The notes under the pieces are model-generated. The model did no database searches, had not been told where the DNA came from, and saw only the letters and a program-made list of their open reading frames with translations. This document shows, one piece after another, positions 11,531 through 23,298 of a DNA stretch of 64,000 nucleotides; position 1 is the stretch's first letter; the number at the start of each line of letters is the position of its first letter. The DNA comes from Malachius bipustulatus (taxonomy: Eukaryota > Arthropoda > Insecta > Coleoptera > Melyridae): NCBI GenBank assembly GCA_910589415.1, contig OU342639.1:14268268-14332267 (forward strand), given 5' to 3'. The position numbers and the translations under genes were made by a program.

Positions 11531-12370
11531 GGAATCGATGTGGATACCGAGCAGTTTTGTGGCAGCCACTACTTCAATATGGGTATTATTTAAATGTATG
11601 TAGGAAGGAAAAACAGTTTTGCTGCGTGTAGTTTTAAAGAGCAAACACTGAGTCTTATCAGCATTCAAACACAAACAATTTCTCCGATACCATGCTTCGA
11701 GTTCCCTAAATTGTATCTCACTCAGGAAAGATACCTCTTGAAAAGTCTTTGCTGTAATCAGTAAACTATTGTCATCAGCATAGCTGATCATAGAATTTCC
11801 TGGATGGGTAATAGAATCTGATAGGTCATTTACATATATGACAAATAACAGTGGTCCGAGTATGCTTCCCTGAGGGACGCCCAAATCTGTATACATCCTC
11901 TCAGAGAAAGTTGTCTTCGAATCTTTTCTGAGAATCACTCTTTGTGACCTTCCTGACAGGTATGACTCAAACCAAGACAGTGCTATGCCCCGTATTCCAT
12001 ACCTGTACATTTTTTTCAGCAATAAACCACGATTTAGACTGTCGAACGCCTTTGAGAAATCAATGAACAGACCACATGCAAGTTGTCCCCTATCCAGGGA
12101 GTCGAGAATTTTTTCACTGTAATTAAATATTGCTGTCTCCGTGGATTTCTTGCTTAGGAAACCATGTTGAAAGGATGAAAACAGCTTATGTGAAAGAAAG
12201 AAATTAAATACTCTGTCATAGATAACTTTTTCAAAAAACTTCGAAAAAGATGGCAATAGACTAATTGGTCTGTAGTTTTCAATATTATTCACCTCTCCCT
12301 TTTTGTACAGTGGCAGAACTAGAGACTTTTTTAATTGATTTGGATATTTTCCCTGATCTATCGAAGCATT
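11521..12370 (-). pseudogene. LINE reverse transcriptase, N-terminal half (split copy)
   Basis: Minus-strand RT with fingers and palm: ENYRPISLLPSFSKFFEKV, QHGFLSKKSTETAI, FIDFSKAFDSLN, LGVPQGSILGPLLFVIYVND, and the catalytic box as SYADDNSLL, then LNADKTQCLLF and LLGIHIDSDLS where the inserted DNA begins. Catalytic aspartates (F-D-F and A-D-D) are intact. It continues in the half at 8366-8953. Upstream sequence to about 12370 still resembles the RT N-terminus, but no endonuclease domain is found, so the copy was already 5'-truncated. Clade assignment to the CR1/Jockey group is by motif appearance only. Confidence 0.9.
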
Positions 12371-12884
12371 AATAATATTTGTTAATTATCGTCTGCATCG
12401 TCATCTTTGACATTTGACACCTCAGTTTGACATTGACTTTATCTAGTTCTACCTCGCTCGAATCAGAATTTAAATTTTGACACATATTGTCATTATTTGA
12501 AAACCAACATAAATTTTGTGTAGATAACTTAAAATACGTTAAAATGAGGTCTCACATGACTCCCATATCCCGTAAAATGTCGAAGTTGACAGGAACTGCA
12601 CGTTAAAATTAATATTTGACACATCAGTTTTACGTCATAAGTAGTAAAATTCGTGCTATTTAGTTTAGTTTCATCTCATTCGGATCAGAACACTGATAAT
12701 AGAAACGTCCTTTTTTTACAAAAAGACTGTCAAAATTGTAAAACAGCATAATTTTTTGGCAGATTATTAAAATACCTTTAAAACGAGGATTCATGTTAAA
12801 CCTTATACCATTTAAAATTTTACTTTACAATATCTCCAGTGATAAGCTATGATATCTCCAAAAGACGTGGCTCGTTTGATCCCA
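12371..12884. other. Dispersed repeat rich in TTTGACA motifs
   Basis: No gene seen. TTTGACA/TGTCAAA words recur (12405-12490, 12620), and 12548-12595 is the inverted counterpart of 7070-7140. Probably a non-autonomous repeat, not assigned. Confidence 0.4.
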
Positions 12885-13160
12885 CCTAGAACGAGGCCGG
12901 GCAGAAGTACACGCGTCAGACCGCAATAGCTCATCCCTATTAGGTTCAGCTCGTTACACCGCTCACCAGTTTATTTCAGACTTCTTTCATGTATAGAACC
13001 GCATTTTTTTTTTTTTTTGAATAGTATTTCAAGAGGCGTGTTTCCCGAATAATACAACCTACAACGATTGAAATTCAGCGTGAATCGATATTTCCACTTA
13101 CGCACCGCTCCCAGAGCGTCATAGGAACTACCCGGCAGTGTATGTGCATTTTTAATAAAA
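12885..13160 (+). pseudogene. CR1/Jockey-type LINE 3' end fragment
   Basis: The plus strand reads VARLIPPRTRPGRSTRVRPQ, a stop, then the HPY-like tail, matching the end of the copy at 5850-6795. About 95 bp (13008-13100) with a T run separates this from the terminal segment CCAGAGCGTCATAGGAACTA, and the end is TGTATGTGCATTTTTAATAA. Only the last ~80 codons survive. Confidence 0.8.
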
Positions 13161-16100
13161 AAAACACTCTTCGAAAAAAAATTTCATAATTAAAATTCCG
13201 CGGAGTAAATATTCTGGTCCCCTTGTTTCCCCTCCTTGTTTTATCTTAGAAATTTTAAATCGGAACTCTTATTTTCAGTGCAGATTCATATGTTAAGGGT
13301 CATAACCCTTAGTTTCATTGTGGATTCGGATTTTACCTCTAAATATAAGTAGAGTGTATCTCAAACTTTTTTTTTCGATTCATGAGAGATTTCTTTGTCG
13401 ATTAAGATCGAAAAAATTTTGTTTTTACAATTTTTCGTACTGAAATAGAATTGAAAAGATTTATAAAAAAAAGCACAATTTACCAGACAAATCCTTCCTA
13501 GCTGAAAAATACGACTCCGTCAAAAAAAAGTAAGCGTTTCTATTTAAGATTTCAAAGCTAGCTTTCGTCCCACATACAACAAGGGGAGAAGGGATTTGAA
13601 CACAAATGTATTTTTTCCAGAACGATTAAATTCTGTTTATGGACATTTTGTAGAGTGCTTATTATTTTAGGTAGGTATTTGAATGTTTCAGGTCGAAAAA
13701 CTCATCCCGTATATGCAAAAGGGATACTTTACGTCATCAAAATACTCAGTAGGGACTACATATTTCACAAATGGCTGTGTAGGATAATGATAACGATAAC
13801 CAGAGAAACGCGAGTCTTCGTTTAATAAGTTAGCATAAATTTAATTGGATAAAATTTCTTCTGTGGTGAAACTTTGCACCATAAAATTACATGTTTCTGG
13901 ATGAAGTTTCAAATATAAAAGTTTGTAAGTTATTTAAAATTAACACTTATGATCCCAAATACTATTAGGTACACGTTTATTTCTATATCAAGATAAAACA
14001 CAACTGCTAGTTGCCTAGAATTTTTGGTGCCGGCGTCAAAATAATTAACACTGGAAACTAGTTTAATTTATGGACTGACGGCATTTCGACGAGGGTAATT
14101 TTAAAACAGAATGAAAGATCATGAAACGTAGACGATTTACTTATTATTAATTTGTTTTAATAAAATGAAATATTTAAAAAACTTGCCGATTTTATTGTCT
14201 TTATAATTAGTTTATTTTGTAGTAAAATTTGTTTCTTAAGAAGAAGGAACAAAAGCCTTAATAATGAATAACTGGAGAAATTGGGACGGAATGCTTGAAC
14301 TTTGCAGCACTTCTCCATAGCGATAACAATGACTACCTCCCTGACTTTCGCAATGTCGAAATTGGCAAGGTAAACATCGAGAGCAATTCCGAATGAATTC
14401 GCTAAATAATCGTTTAATTCCGGAGAACAATAATACAATATTTAGGAGTATTCCAACTTGATTACATTACTTTGAAAAAAGAAAGCAATATCTTTTAAAT
14501 GCCTTCACCTCAAGTTCGAGCAACCCGAATATTATTCAAAGTTGTTCTTGTTCATATTTGCTACATAAACTATGCAAATTTGCGCGTAAGGCAAACAGAA
14601 AACGTATTAAGGACTCCCGAGGGCTGAGATATATGTTTACAACAACCTGCGAAGATAAATTAGACGATGCAATTTAAGATGCACCTTAAACGGCGCATTA
14701 TAGATATCATTATTATAGAGTATACAAATTTGGATTAACCAATTCTCGTTATTAATTTTCCCTCAGCTCTAGTTCTACCTACTTAACACTATTCCACATT
14801 CTAAACGCATTAAAGATTAATGTTAAAGTGATTAGAGCTGGAGGGCAAAATTGTAGTCGAGAGAAACTTGTGTAATTTTGTGTTCCAGGTGCTTGGTGGG
14901 AAAGCTCTAAGGGACTAGGTGGATTTTTAGGCAATATCCGTGAAGATTTTAGGGAACCGATTAGGATGCCCATCTCGCAAGTAGGCAGCCACTCAGGCTA
15001 ATGCAACAACTTGTGGATTATTCTGCTTTCCTCTAATAAGACATCTATCTTTCTGATTTCCTGGCTGCCGAGGTGTCAGAGGGTCTTTAACAAAAGTATC
15101 TTGGAGCGTTTCTCTTACGGTTAATTAATCTTCACCTGAAGCCCAGGACTAAACGCCTACCCCTCTCGAATCGATACTGAAATCTGCCAAATACAATTAA
15201 GTTTGATGTCGCCGGGTGAACGATGGCTCGCGTCCTCGTCGTGGAGGTTGGAGGCTGCATTAGCATATTCATTTATTTCGGGGAAAGCTCAACGGTATCG
15301 GACGTCCATTAGAGAGCGTATCGATGCGATTTTCAAACACATACATGATTAGATATACTATAGCTTGCTCACATGAGGCAGTATAAAGGGTGAAGAGAAA
15401 AATTATGTAATTAATATACCTAATTATAGATATACCGTATAAGTGTACAGCGTAAGTGAATAATTGGATAGAAATTAGAAATTGAACTCACCTCCAGATT
15501 CTAAATTGAATTGCAGTATAGATATGAAGAGATTAATAAATACAATTTCTTGAAGACGACAAAATTAGGTCAGGTTTATTGAAATAACCTAAATTTCCAA
15601 TAAAACTTATTCGATAAGAAATTTCTCGGTACAGGATTTAGATTCAAAATGAAAATTGAAATAGCAGATACCTGTAAATACTCGTGGAGAAAAAATTTAT
15701 TGTTTTTTTTTTCAATTCGGATATATATTTCATGTGAAATACCTCTTCACAATCCTCGGGATGTTCTGGAAACCTTTTTGATTCAGCTCGAAATGGAACT
15801 AATAATATTTGCGAAGCCCTCCCTTACAAAGAGTATAAAAATATTCTATCTCCGATGTTACCCGGCAACGAAGAACTGCGTTAAATAAAATATAAAAAAA
15901 ATAAAATAATACACGTTATGTAAGTCTCCTCTACGTATCTTACGCTATAAATACCATTTACAAACTTAACCTTTCCTATGCGCCAGGTAATTCAATATTT
16001 CATAGCCTGTTGAAGTTTTTATATCGAACGAAAGGTTACATTCAGTAAAAACATTTGATATACCAATACTCTAAGTATATATCTTCTGTTCTTTTAATAA

Positions 16101-17019
16101 ATTATATGTTACTTGACTATTCTAGTACTTACCTCAATTTGGGCTCTGTCCGAGTCTGAAATAAACCCTGCACATTATAGTACTATACCCAGCTAAGGAA
16201 TAATAATAATATAATATTCCTACACATATACATATCAGTTGCGTATCCATATCGATGAACTCATTCACTTATTAACAATAATATTCTTAATTATTCTTCA
16301 TCCGTCCCATTACGCATTCTTTAATAAAACTATTTTGACATTAAATGAATCTCTCTTTTTACCCTTATTTTTTTATTCTCTCTAACTCCACACCAGTCCA
16401 ATATCTAAAGTAATGAATATTCATTATTTCTACGATTCTCTGCTCTATTTTCTATCAATAATATATACCTAACGGTGACTTTGATACCGAATTTTTTGTG
16501 TCAGTTCTTTTATTTACTCGGGGCGAATAGCTTCAGGAGTGTCTATATCTTGAATTATATATTTTTTCTTCTAATCTAATATACATTGACTTGAGAGATT
16601 TATTTCTGAGACACAATGAAATTATCTACTTGTCTCAGGACGGTGTTATGTTTGCGATATCCCATACGCGTCTCTACGTGACAATCCGTAAATCACGTTT
16701 CATTCCGGATATATTCTATATTAACTGAAACGAACATCTAAGAAATCTATAAAAACAAGGTATCACAGAATTATAGTCCTCTAGTTAATTGTCACCAGGC
16801 AGTCGCTAGGTTGTGGAAATTTTGCTTCAATTGCTGCAACGACGTTCATAGGATACTGACTAAATTCAACTTCTTTATATTTTGGAATAATACCAGACGG
16901 AACGATCATTTAGTTTCATTTACAGGAAAAAGAAAAAAAATTGATACCTGGACTTTCATCAGTGTAAATGGTAATGGGGCTCATAATAAACATAAAAAAC
17001 ATAAATGTGAGTGAGGGTG
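13161..17019. other. Long AT-rich stretch, no gene recognised
   Basis: No protein similarity, tRNA-like box pair or element terminus was identified in these 3.9 kb. AT microsatellite-like patches occur around 16200-16220. The small frames are not supported by anything else. Confidence 0.4.
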
Positions 17020-17388
17020 GTAAAGGGTTAATTTGTGGAGTTAAAAAGGGGTGAAAATTTTATTATTGCGATTTTAGGTGTAATTCAAAATCAATGAAAT
17101 ACAACGATTCTAAATCATGAAAAATCTACTTTTGTAGATGTCACTTCAACGTGTAGGTAACCTAAAAATTTCCAATAAACGCGCGAAAAAGATTTTTTCG
17201 ATTTTCTCTCGGAAATTTTGAGGTTATTTAAAAAAGAGACCTCTGTAAAAAATGTATGTATTTTTTGCATGATCCACAAATTTGGTATTGGATAGTTTTT
17301 TTTTTGACGTCAACTTTCGCCTAAAATCGCAATAAGACTATTTGTCGCCTCTTTTGAACAATTTGGACCCCCCAAATTAACCCTTCCA
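17020..17388. mobile_element. MITE-like element with ~70-bp inverted repeats
   Basis: The left end (AAGGGTTAATTTGTGGAGTT, then TTATTGCGATTTTAGGTG) and the right end (CGCCTAAAATCGCAATAA, then CAAATTAACCCTT) are inverted copies over roughly 70 bp. It is about 370 bp long with no coding capacity. Confidence 0.75.
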
Positions 17389-17394
17389 TTCCTA

Positions 17395-17480
17395 CCTCAG
17401 CGGGTTAGAGTGCAGGCGCTAATCCGTTTACGCTGCCACCGCCTGGGCTTAAATCCCAGTCTGTACGTATAACTACTTAT
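17395..17480 (+). repeat. tRNA-like SINE head fragment
   Basis: CAGCGGGTTAGAGTGCAGG resembles a polymerase III A box region, and GGGCTTAAATCCCAG, 36 bp further on, resembles a degenerate B box. It sits between the MITE and the LINE 3' tail. It has no cloverleaf with conserved acceptor stem, so it is not a tRNA gene. Confidence 0.45.
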
Positions 17481-17718
17481 TTATATACACTCAGGTGCAA
17501 AAAAGAACCATGTAGTATTTTTATTTATTTATTTATTCAACCAAGTGTCTCGACATCGAAGGTCATTGACATATACATTGATTAAGAGCTAGGGTATAAA
17601 TCGTAGGATATCAATTAAATACTAAGGGTGAGTATAAAATTACTGTAGGTATATAAATGTTATTTGGTGGTATAACTTTGGAATAGTTATGGTATGAACT
17701 ATTGGTAAACATAACTGA

Positions 17719-18789
17719 TTAGATTAAATGGTATGTGTTGGTGTCCTGGAGGAACGAGATGATCTTATCTACTTTATCAGGTGAGTCCAAGAGTTCTCTC
17801 AATCTCCCACTTGTCTGAAGGTCGGAGCGAGTTCGGGCGTCCGCGTAGAAGTCACATTCAAGTAGGATATGCTGGGCGGTAAGAGGGCTGTCGCAATGTT
17901 CACATACGGGAGGATTGGTACCAGACATAAGGTGAGAGTGGGTGAGGCGGGTGTGTCCTATCCTCAGTCTCCGCATGACTACTCCGTTTCTTCTGGTTAA
18001 GGTAGTTATCTGGAAGCGTTTGATTGAGGGATGGATAGCGCGCAATTTGTCAAGTGTTCTATGCCATTCGTTCTGCCATTTCTGTAAAATAATTTGTTTA
18101 AAATCTTGCTTGAGGTCACTGTGAAGCTGTAAGTTTATTATTGGAGAATTTAGGGTTACGGCTTCCTTGGCGGCCTGATCCGCTGTCTCGTTGCCCTTGA
18201 TGCCGACGTGTGACGGGACCCAGATTATGGTGATGGATACTCCCCTGACAGCGAGTGTGTGGCTGGTTTCGTGGATTTCACGGACAATAGGATGTTGGGA
18301 GTAGAAGTTTTGTATTGGATTAGCTGACGTGAGGGAGTCTGTGCATACACTGATTGTTTGGTTGTCCGGTATGGGCGTCTCCAGGGTTTTGAAAATTCCG
18401 TATAGCTCAGCCGTTATTATAGTGAAATAGCTGGGGAGTCTGCTGTATTGAGCTACAGTTGCTTGGGAGGTAGTAATGGAGCAGCCTGTTCCACTTAGAC
18501 TTTTGGAAGCGTCGGTGAAAAGGGTAATGTCTGAATTGACTTTGTTTTTTTGTCTGAGGAAGGATTGCTGGGAGAGAGATGTGTCTACTTTTGGAATAGT
18601 TAAAGTCCAAGGAGGGAGGTTTGGATGTTCAGTAGGAGTTGTGTTCGATAAATTAACATTCCCTGATAGGGATTTAAGGATTTGGGGTGTTGTCTGAGTT
18701 GTAGAGGAATTTGTGGCTCTCTGGTGGGCATTCAGTAGAGAGAAAACCGGATTATTAGGACAGGAAGATGCTCTGGCGGCATAAGTCAT
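17719..18789 (-). pseudogene. RNase H and CCHC tail of I-type LINE ORF2
   Basis: A 356-codon open frame. The RNase H acidic residues are all present: ITLFTDASKS (Asp), ITAELYGIF (Glu), SVCTDSLTSA (Asp) and VPSHVGIKGNETADQAAKEA (last Asp), giving DEDD. Near the C-terminus CEHCDSPLTAQHILLEC forms a CCHC zinc-knuckle-like motif. RNase H would remove the template RNA during cDNA synthesis. The frame is intact from the thumb remnant to the stop, but the RT upstream lies in other frames, so the element as a whole is dead. The first Met is arbitrary. Confidence 0.9.
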
Positions 18790-19037
18790 GAGGAGTTGTT
18801 GGCGGCGCAGGTTAAACTGAAGTTCGTTGGATTATACGTAGAGACTATTTACGGGACTGGATCTGAAAGCCCCTAGACATATTCGAAGCACAGTGTTGTG
18901 TTGTGGACTGTATTAAGCAGTTGGAGGTTAGATTTGGAGGCGGATAAAAATACTTGACTACCGTAGTCTAGTCTGGATCGAACTAAAGCCCTATATATTC
19001 TAAGCAAGATTTCTTCTTCTGCGCCCCAGCGGTGATG

Positions 19038-20255
19038 TCAGAGTACCTTTAAAATGTTTAAGCGGGCTAGGCAACTGCGTTTTGTTTCCTGTAAGTGAAG
19101 TCTCCAAGTGAGTTTGCTGTCGAATATTACTCCTAGGAACTTGTGATGATCAACTATATTAAGTGTCGTGCCATTAAGCTGGATAAGTGGGGCTTGAGTG
19201 CGGTGTCGTCGACTGAATTTTATGACTTTTGATTTCGACGAGGAGAACTTGAATCCTGTATTAGCAGCCCATTGACTTAATTTATCTACAGCGTCTTGGA
19301 TTATTGTAGATGTAGTCGCTGTGTTTTTCCCTTGACAGAATAGGACTAAGTCATCAGCGTACTGAGTGCACTTCACTGGGGGATGTATGGAGGAGCTTAT
19401 ATCGTTGATGGCCAGAAGAAATAATGTCGTGCTGAGTACGGATCCTTGTGAAACGCCATTTTCGGTTGGGTACGCTTTAGACGTTTTCCCGTTAGCCATT
19501 AGCTTGAAAGATCTATCAGATAGAAAGTTGTTGATAAATTGGAGGAGATTTCCAGTCAGCTTAAGGTTGTGAAGTTTGTCGAGTATGGTTGATCTCCGTG
19601 TTGTATCATCGAAGATGACGGCGATCACCTCCTGTTTTTCAGCCAGGGCATTTGCTATTTCACTCTGAACAATAGCGAATAATAGCGAGGTTGTCTGTTG
19701 TACTTCTGTTAGGTCTAAAACCTGATTGAGCTGGACTTAAACTGTTATGTCTCTCAAGGTACCAAAATAGCCTTTTGTTCAACATCTTCTCGAGAAGTTT
19801 GCAGAGGTTACAGGTTAGAGATATCGGTCTGTAGGAGTTTAGGAGCGTTGGGGGGGAGTTGTGTTTTTTGATGGGTAGTATAAGAGATTGTCGCCATATA
19901 GCTGTCCAAATTCCGTTATATAGTTCCAGAAGTTTGGACAGAGAATCGGTACCTATGTAAGTTTTTGACAAAAATAAATGGAATGTCGTCTGGACCTGCT
20001 GCAGAGTTTTTGAAGGATGAGAGGGCTATTGAGAGTTCTCGTTTGGTAAAGGGAAGGTTTAGTGGGTCTTGGTGATTCGGATTATTTGGTAGAGGGTTAT
20101 TTAAGGGCTTGACATCGTAAGGGTTGGATGATGTCTTCGCTTGAAAGTGTTCGGCAGGAGTGTTTACTATGGTTTGGCTGTGAGTGATGGTTTGGCCCTG
20201 GTATGATAAGGCTGGAATTTTAGTTTTTTTAATCAAGTATATTTTTTTACACTTT
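19038..20255 (-). pseudogene. Reverse transcriptase of I-type LINE, broken
   Basis: Read downward: FTKRELSIALSSFKNSAAGPDDIP (N-terminal RT motif, about 20040-19970), then NSYRPISLTCNLCKLLEKML, FRPNRSTTDNL, GVSQGSVLSTTLFLLAI, and the catalytic CTQYADDLVLF, then HKFLGVIFDSKLTW. All catalytic aspartates survive, but there are two frame changes near 19940 and 19640, and the F-D-x-x palm box around 19600-19630 is interrupted. The frame continues upstream of the first Met to about 20255 (KCKKIYLIKKTKIPA), where similarity stops. Confidence 0.88.
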
Positions 20256-20344
20256 TGATTTTTTATTGATGAAGGCTTCCCTCATGAACGATTCAAGGTA
20301 CAACATTATACTTCTTCTCGTTTTAAGAAACAATTACATTACTT

Positions 20345-20560
20345 TGGAGCCGGCGACGGCTTCGCGGTTCAACGTGCAGACTGCTGAACCCTTGGACTAC
20401 CTCGGACTGAGTTCGATTCCCAGTCTCGCTCTGGTTGTTTGTGACGTTTGTGTCATCTATTCTCCTATTTAATTAGTAAAATTGTGTCTGGGAAGAATGA
20501 GCTAGTTCTAGAATCCCATATTTACTGAAGCGGAGCAACTTTGTCATATTTTTAAAAGTT
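20345..20560 (+). repeat. tRNA-derived SINE-like repeat
   Basis: CGCGGTTCAACGTGCAGACT resembles a D-arm/A box and GAGTTCGATTCCCAG is a good B box, about 40 bp apart. The body ends in GCGGAGCAACTTTGTCAT, similar to GTGGAGCGACTTTGTCTTAC near the 3' end of the SINEs at 34867-35456. No poly(A) or target duplication was found, so boundaries are approximate. Confidence 0.55.
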
Positions 20561-21920
20561 AACTATGAAAACCGTTAGGATCTGTAGTGTATAACTTAGT
20601 TAAAGTGTCATAGAAACGTATGTCAAGTTATAATAGATTATTATTATGTGACTGAGAGAGAGGAGACGTCAGTAAAATATCTAGAGAAATAATAAATGTA
20701 TTTTATTGAACAAGAATATAAAACAAAGAGTATTTTAAAGGATCTATAGTCGATTTTGAAAATTCTTGAAATGTCACAATTCTTATTAAGCATAAAATTG
20801 TGCAACTTCTCTCTAATTCAACCGACTCTGTATGTTCTATGGTTTAGGAGATCCCAATGGTGACCACCGTATAGTACGTATCTTTTGACGACTTATATAA
20901 ACCTACAAAAAATGATTAATTAATTAGTTTTTTGGGCTACACTGGTCAGCCTGTATACCCACAGCATTGGGAAATCGATCACATCAATTGATCAAAATTT
21001 CTGAATGCAATTCAAAATGAACTGGAAATAACTCTCTCTAGGAGTATTGCTGCTTGTAAAATCTTGGGAGTGACGTCACTATTACCGCGTGAAAAAGTAA
21101 CCGGAACCCAAATATCGATTAAAGTTGACCAAACAAATACATTCATATACGAGCTCTTTGAACCTAGATGAAGATTAAGAATATCATTCAATATGTGGTA
21201 CGGAAAAAATGGCTTCATTTCTTTATAGGTAACTTTCTATAAAAGTGAAACGTAGAAATCGGAGAACTGGAGAAGGTTAATAATGAAAAAAGGTGACCTA
21301 AATCGAGCGATGAATAGGCGGTACAATAGTTGAAGAAGTTGTTATGATAATATTATAGGATTTCGATCAGTTAAAAAAGAGTTTGTCTTCCGTTTTAATC
21401 ACTGAAAGAGAGCTTTGTTTTCGAAATGAAGTACCTGCGCTATATTCAGCTATATAATAGGATATTATCTGATTCTTGAACTTCTATTATTTTAGGAACA
21501 ACAATAGGCGAAACTTTCTAGGTTGCATAGCACAGCCATACAGCACAGCACCCTTGCTGGAATTGTTTATTTCGAATATAATCGTACATTGGGTGGATTT
21601 ATAGACTGACCAAGTTAATTATCGTTCTAGTAGAGTCTAGGTCTAGAGAAATAACTGTACATTATGTATTCGAAAAGCGGATTTACATTAATTAATTACC
21701 CTATTTATAAGCTCTTGCACTTGTATGAGGTGATCATTTTAAATAATTTGCTGAATAATTATTATGCTGTGCATTTGTAGTAGAGAAATAATCATAATCT
21801 GATGAATAAGCTTTGATTAAAACGTAACAATTTTTACATGATCTAAATTGCAAGCAAGATTATGCGATGCGAGTGTTATTATTCGTATTAATCGTATTAA
21901 GTACACACGCTCAGTGTTGC
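20561..21920. other. AT-rich stretch, nothing recognised
   Basis: No coding similarity or repeat terminus was identified in these 1.4 kb. Confidence 0.4.
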
Positions 21921-21921
21921 A

Positions 21922-22977
21922 TTAATACTTGCTTGCGCAAACTTAAGTCGTAAGATTAACCGCCGCGTTAGTGGTGCAAGTCGTAAGACTTATTAAGTTT
22001 GGCTTGAACAAAATTGACGGCTGCTTGAAATTTTTATGAGGGTACAAGCTTCAAGCAGCTTACTGCAAACTGGAGCGTCTGTGTGGTATAGCGACAAGTC
22101 CTACAAATTTTCTCTATCAAGGGATATCCGCGTCATTTCAAAACAGAAACAAATAAAATTTGCCGGAAAGTTCAAATATACCCCTAAGGCTTTATACTTA
22201 ATATATATAGGCTTTTTATTTTAACCCCCACTTTGCAGCTGCAGCCTCAAAACAACATTACGCCTTTCAACCCTCCAAGTAATCATCACCTACTAGTGGG
22301 ATGATTTTCAAATTGCATTTTGGAAATATAAGCATACTTAGCTTGACAAAAAAATATACTATCCTGAAAAACCAGCGTTGCCAAGGAGTAAAGAAAGAAC
22401 ACACCTTTTCAAAATAAAATTATGCGCTCGCCATGCTTTCATTTTCATGGTTACATGCACTTGACGACGGTGAAGTTTAACTATGGTAACGAATGATGAC
22501 AATACCCTAGTCGACATGCCACGTTTCGGGTTAAAAAGAATAGTCCCGATATATTTTGACAGTACTATGTCAAAATTAATCCAACTTATGCTTAGAATAC
22601 TTAGATCTTAATAAATCGCATGTCATTATATTCAGAACGAAGGTCGTAATCCTATCTAGCAAATGAATTTTCGTATTGTTGAAAAACAAGAAAAAAAAAC
22701 AATTATTATAATAGTGATCAGACCGATCTGAGCTCTGTCGGTACATCAAAGGATGTTCGCGTTCAGTCTGGACGGGATTAACCAGCTCTACTGCGGAACT
22801 ATGTACTTACGAACAACTGGATCAATGCCAAACCGAATGCTCGTTCGGGGCTCGGATGAAAAATATAAACGCCCCGAATGCTCGGCTCTGCTCTGTTCGG
22901 GGCGCTCGTTCGGGGCTCGTGCTCTAGTGAGTACGCAGCTTTATCGAACGATTTAACTTTGCGCAAGCAAGTATTAA
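21922..22977. repeat. 20-bp perfect inverted pair about 1 kb apart
   Basis: TTAATACTTGCTTGCGCAAA at 21922-21941 and its exact complement at 22958-22977. They could be the termini of a 1.06-kb DNA element or copies of a dispersed word. No transposase lies between them. Confidence 0.6.
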
Positions 22978-23298
22978 GTCCCGTACTCACTAGAGCACGA
23001 GCCCCGAACGAGGCCCCGAACCGAGCTGAGCCCCTCAGATGTGGACGGGCATCTGAACAGAGCCGAGCCCGCTCAGGTTGTTCGGCGAACGCGCTCAGAA
23101 CGATCCGAGCTCTGTCGGTACATCAAATGATGTTCGCGTTCAGTCTGGACGGGATTAACCAGCTCTACTGCCGAACTAAGTACCTACGAACAACTGGATC
23201 AGTTCCGAACCGAATGCTCGTTCGGGGCTCTGATGAAATATGAAATATATAAACGCCCCGAATGCTCGGCTCAGCTCGTTCGGGGCGCTCGTTCGGGT
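22724..23298. repeat. GC-rich duplicated segment, offset 377 bp
   Basis: 22724-22915 and 23101-23298 are direct copies (TCTGTCGGTACATCAAA, TTCGCGTTCAGTCTGGACGG, then AACGCCCCGAATGCTCGG). Both are rich in CCCCGAAC/GTTCGGGG words and far more GC-rich than the surroundings. Open frames here are repeats of the word GTTCGGGGC, not a gene. Confidence 0.85.
22905..23012. repeat. 31-bp perfect palindromic arms with 46-bp loop
   Basis: Left arm 22905-22935 and right arm 22982-23012 (CGTACTCACTAGAGCACGAG and continuing) are exact complements. They flank a 46-bp spacer that includes the right member of the 21922/22958 inverted pair. Terminal repeats of a TIR element are the likely source. Confidence 0.85.

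Larger units (their letters stand above)
17518..20255 (-). mobile_element. I-type LINE with RNase H, 5'-truncated
   Basis: A 2.7-kb minus-strand non-LTR element covers RT, RNase H and the terminal zinc knuckle, and ends at low coordinates in a (TAAA)n-like tail (17518-17540). The 3' sequence just before the tail (GAGACAC on the minus strand) is shared with the plus-strand copy ending near 61520, so both belong to related families. An RNase H domain after the RT places it with I-clade-type elements. The 5' end stops within the N-terminal RT region with no endonuclease. Frameshifts occur near 18790-19040, 19640 and 19940. Confidence 0.9.

Noticed and set aside
22753..23243. Open frames of 60-120 codons in the GC-rich repeat cluster
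   Set aside because: They overlap on both strands and merely translate the repeated word GTTCGGGGC; not genes.
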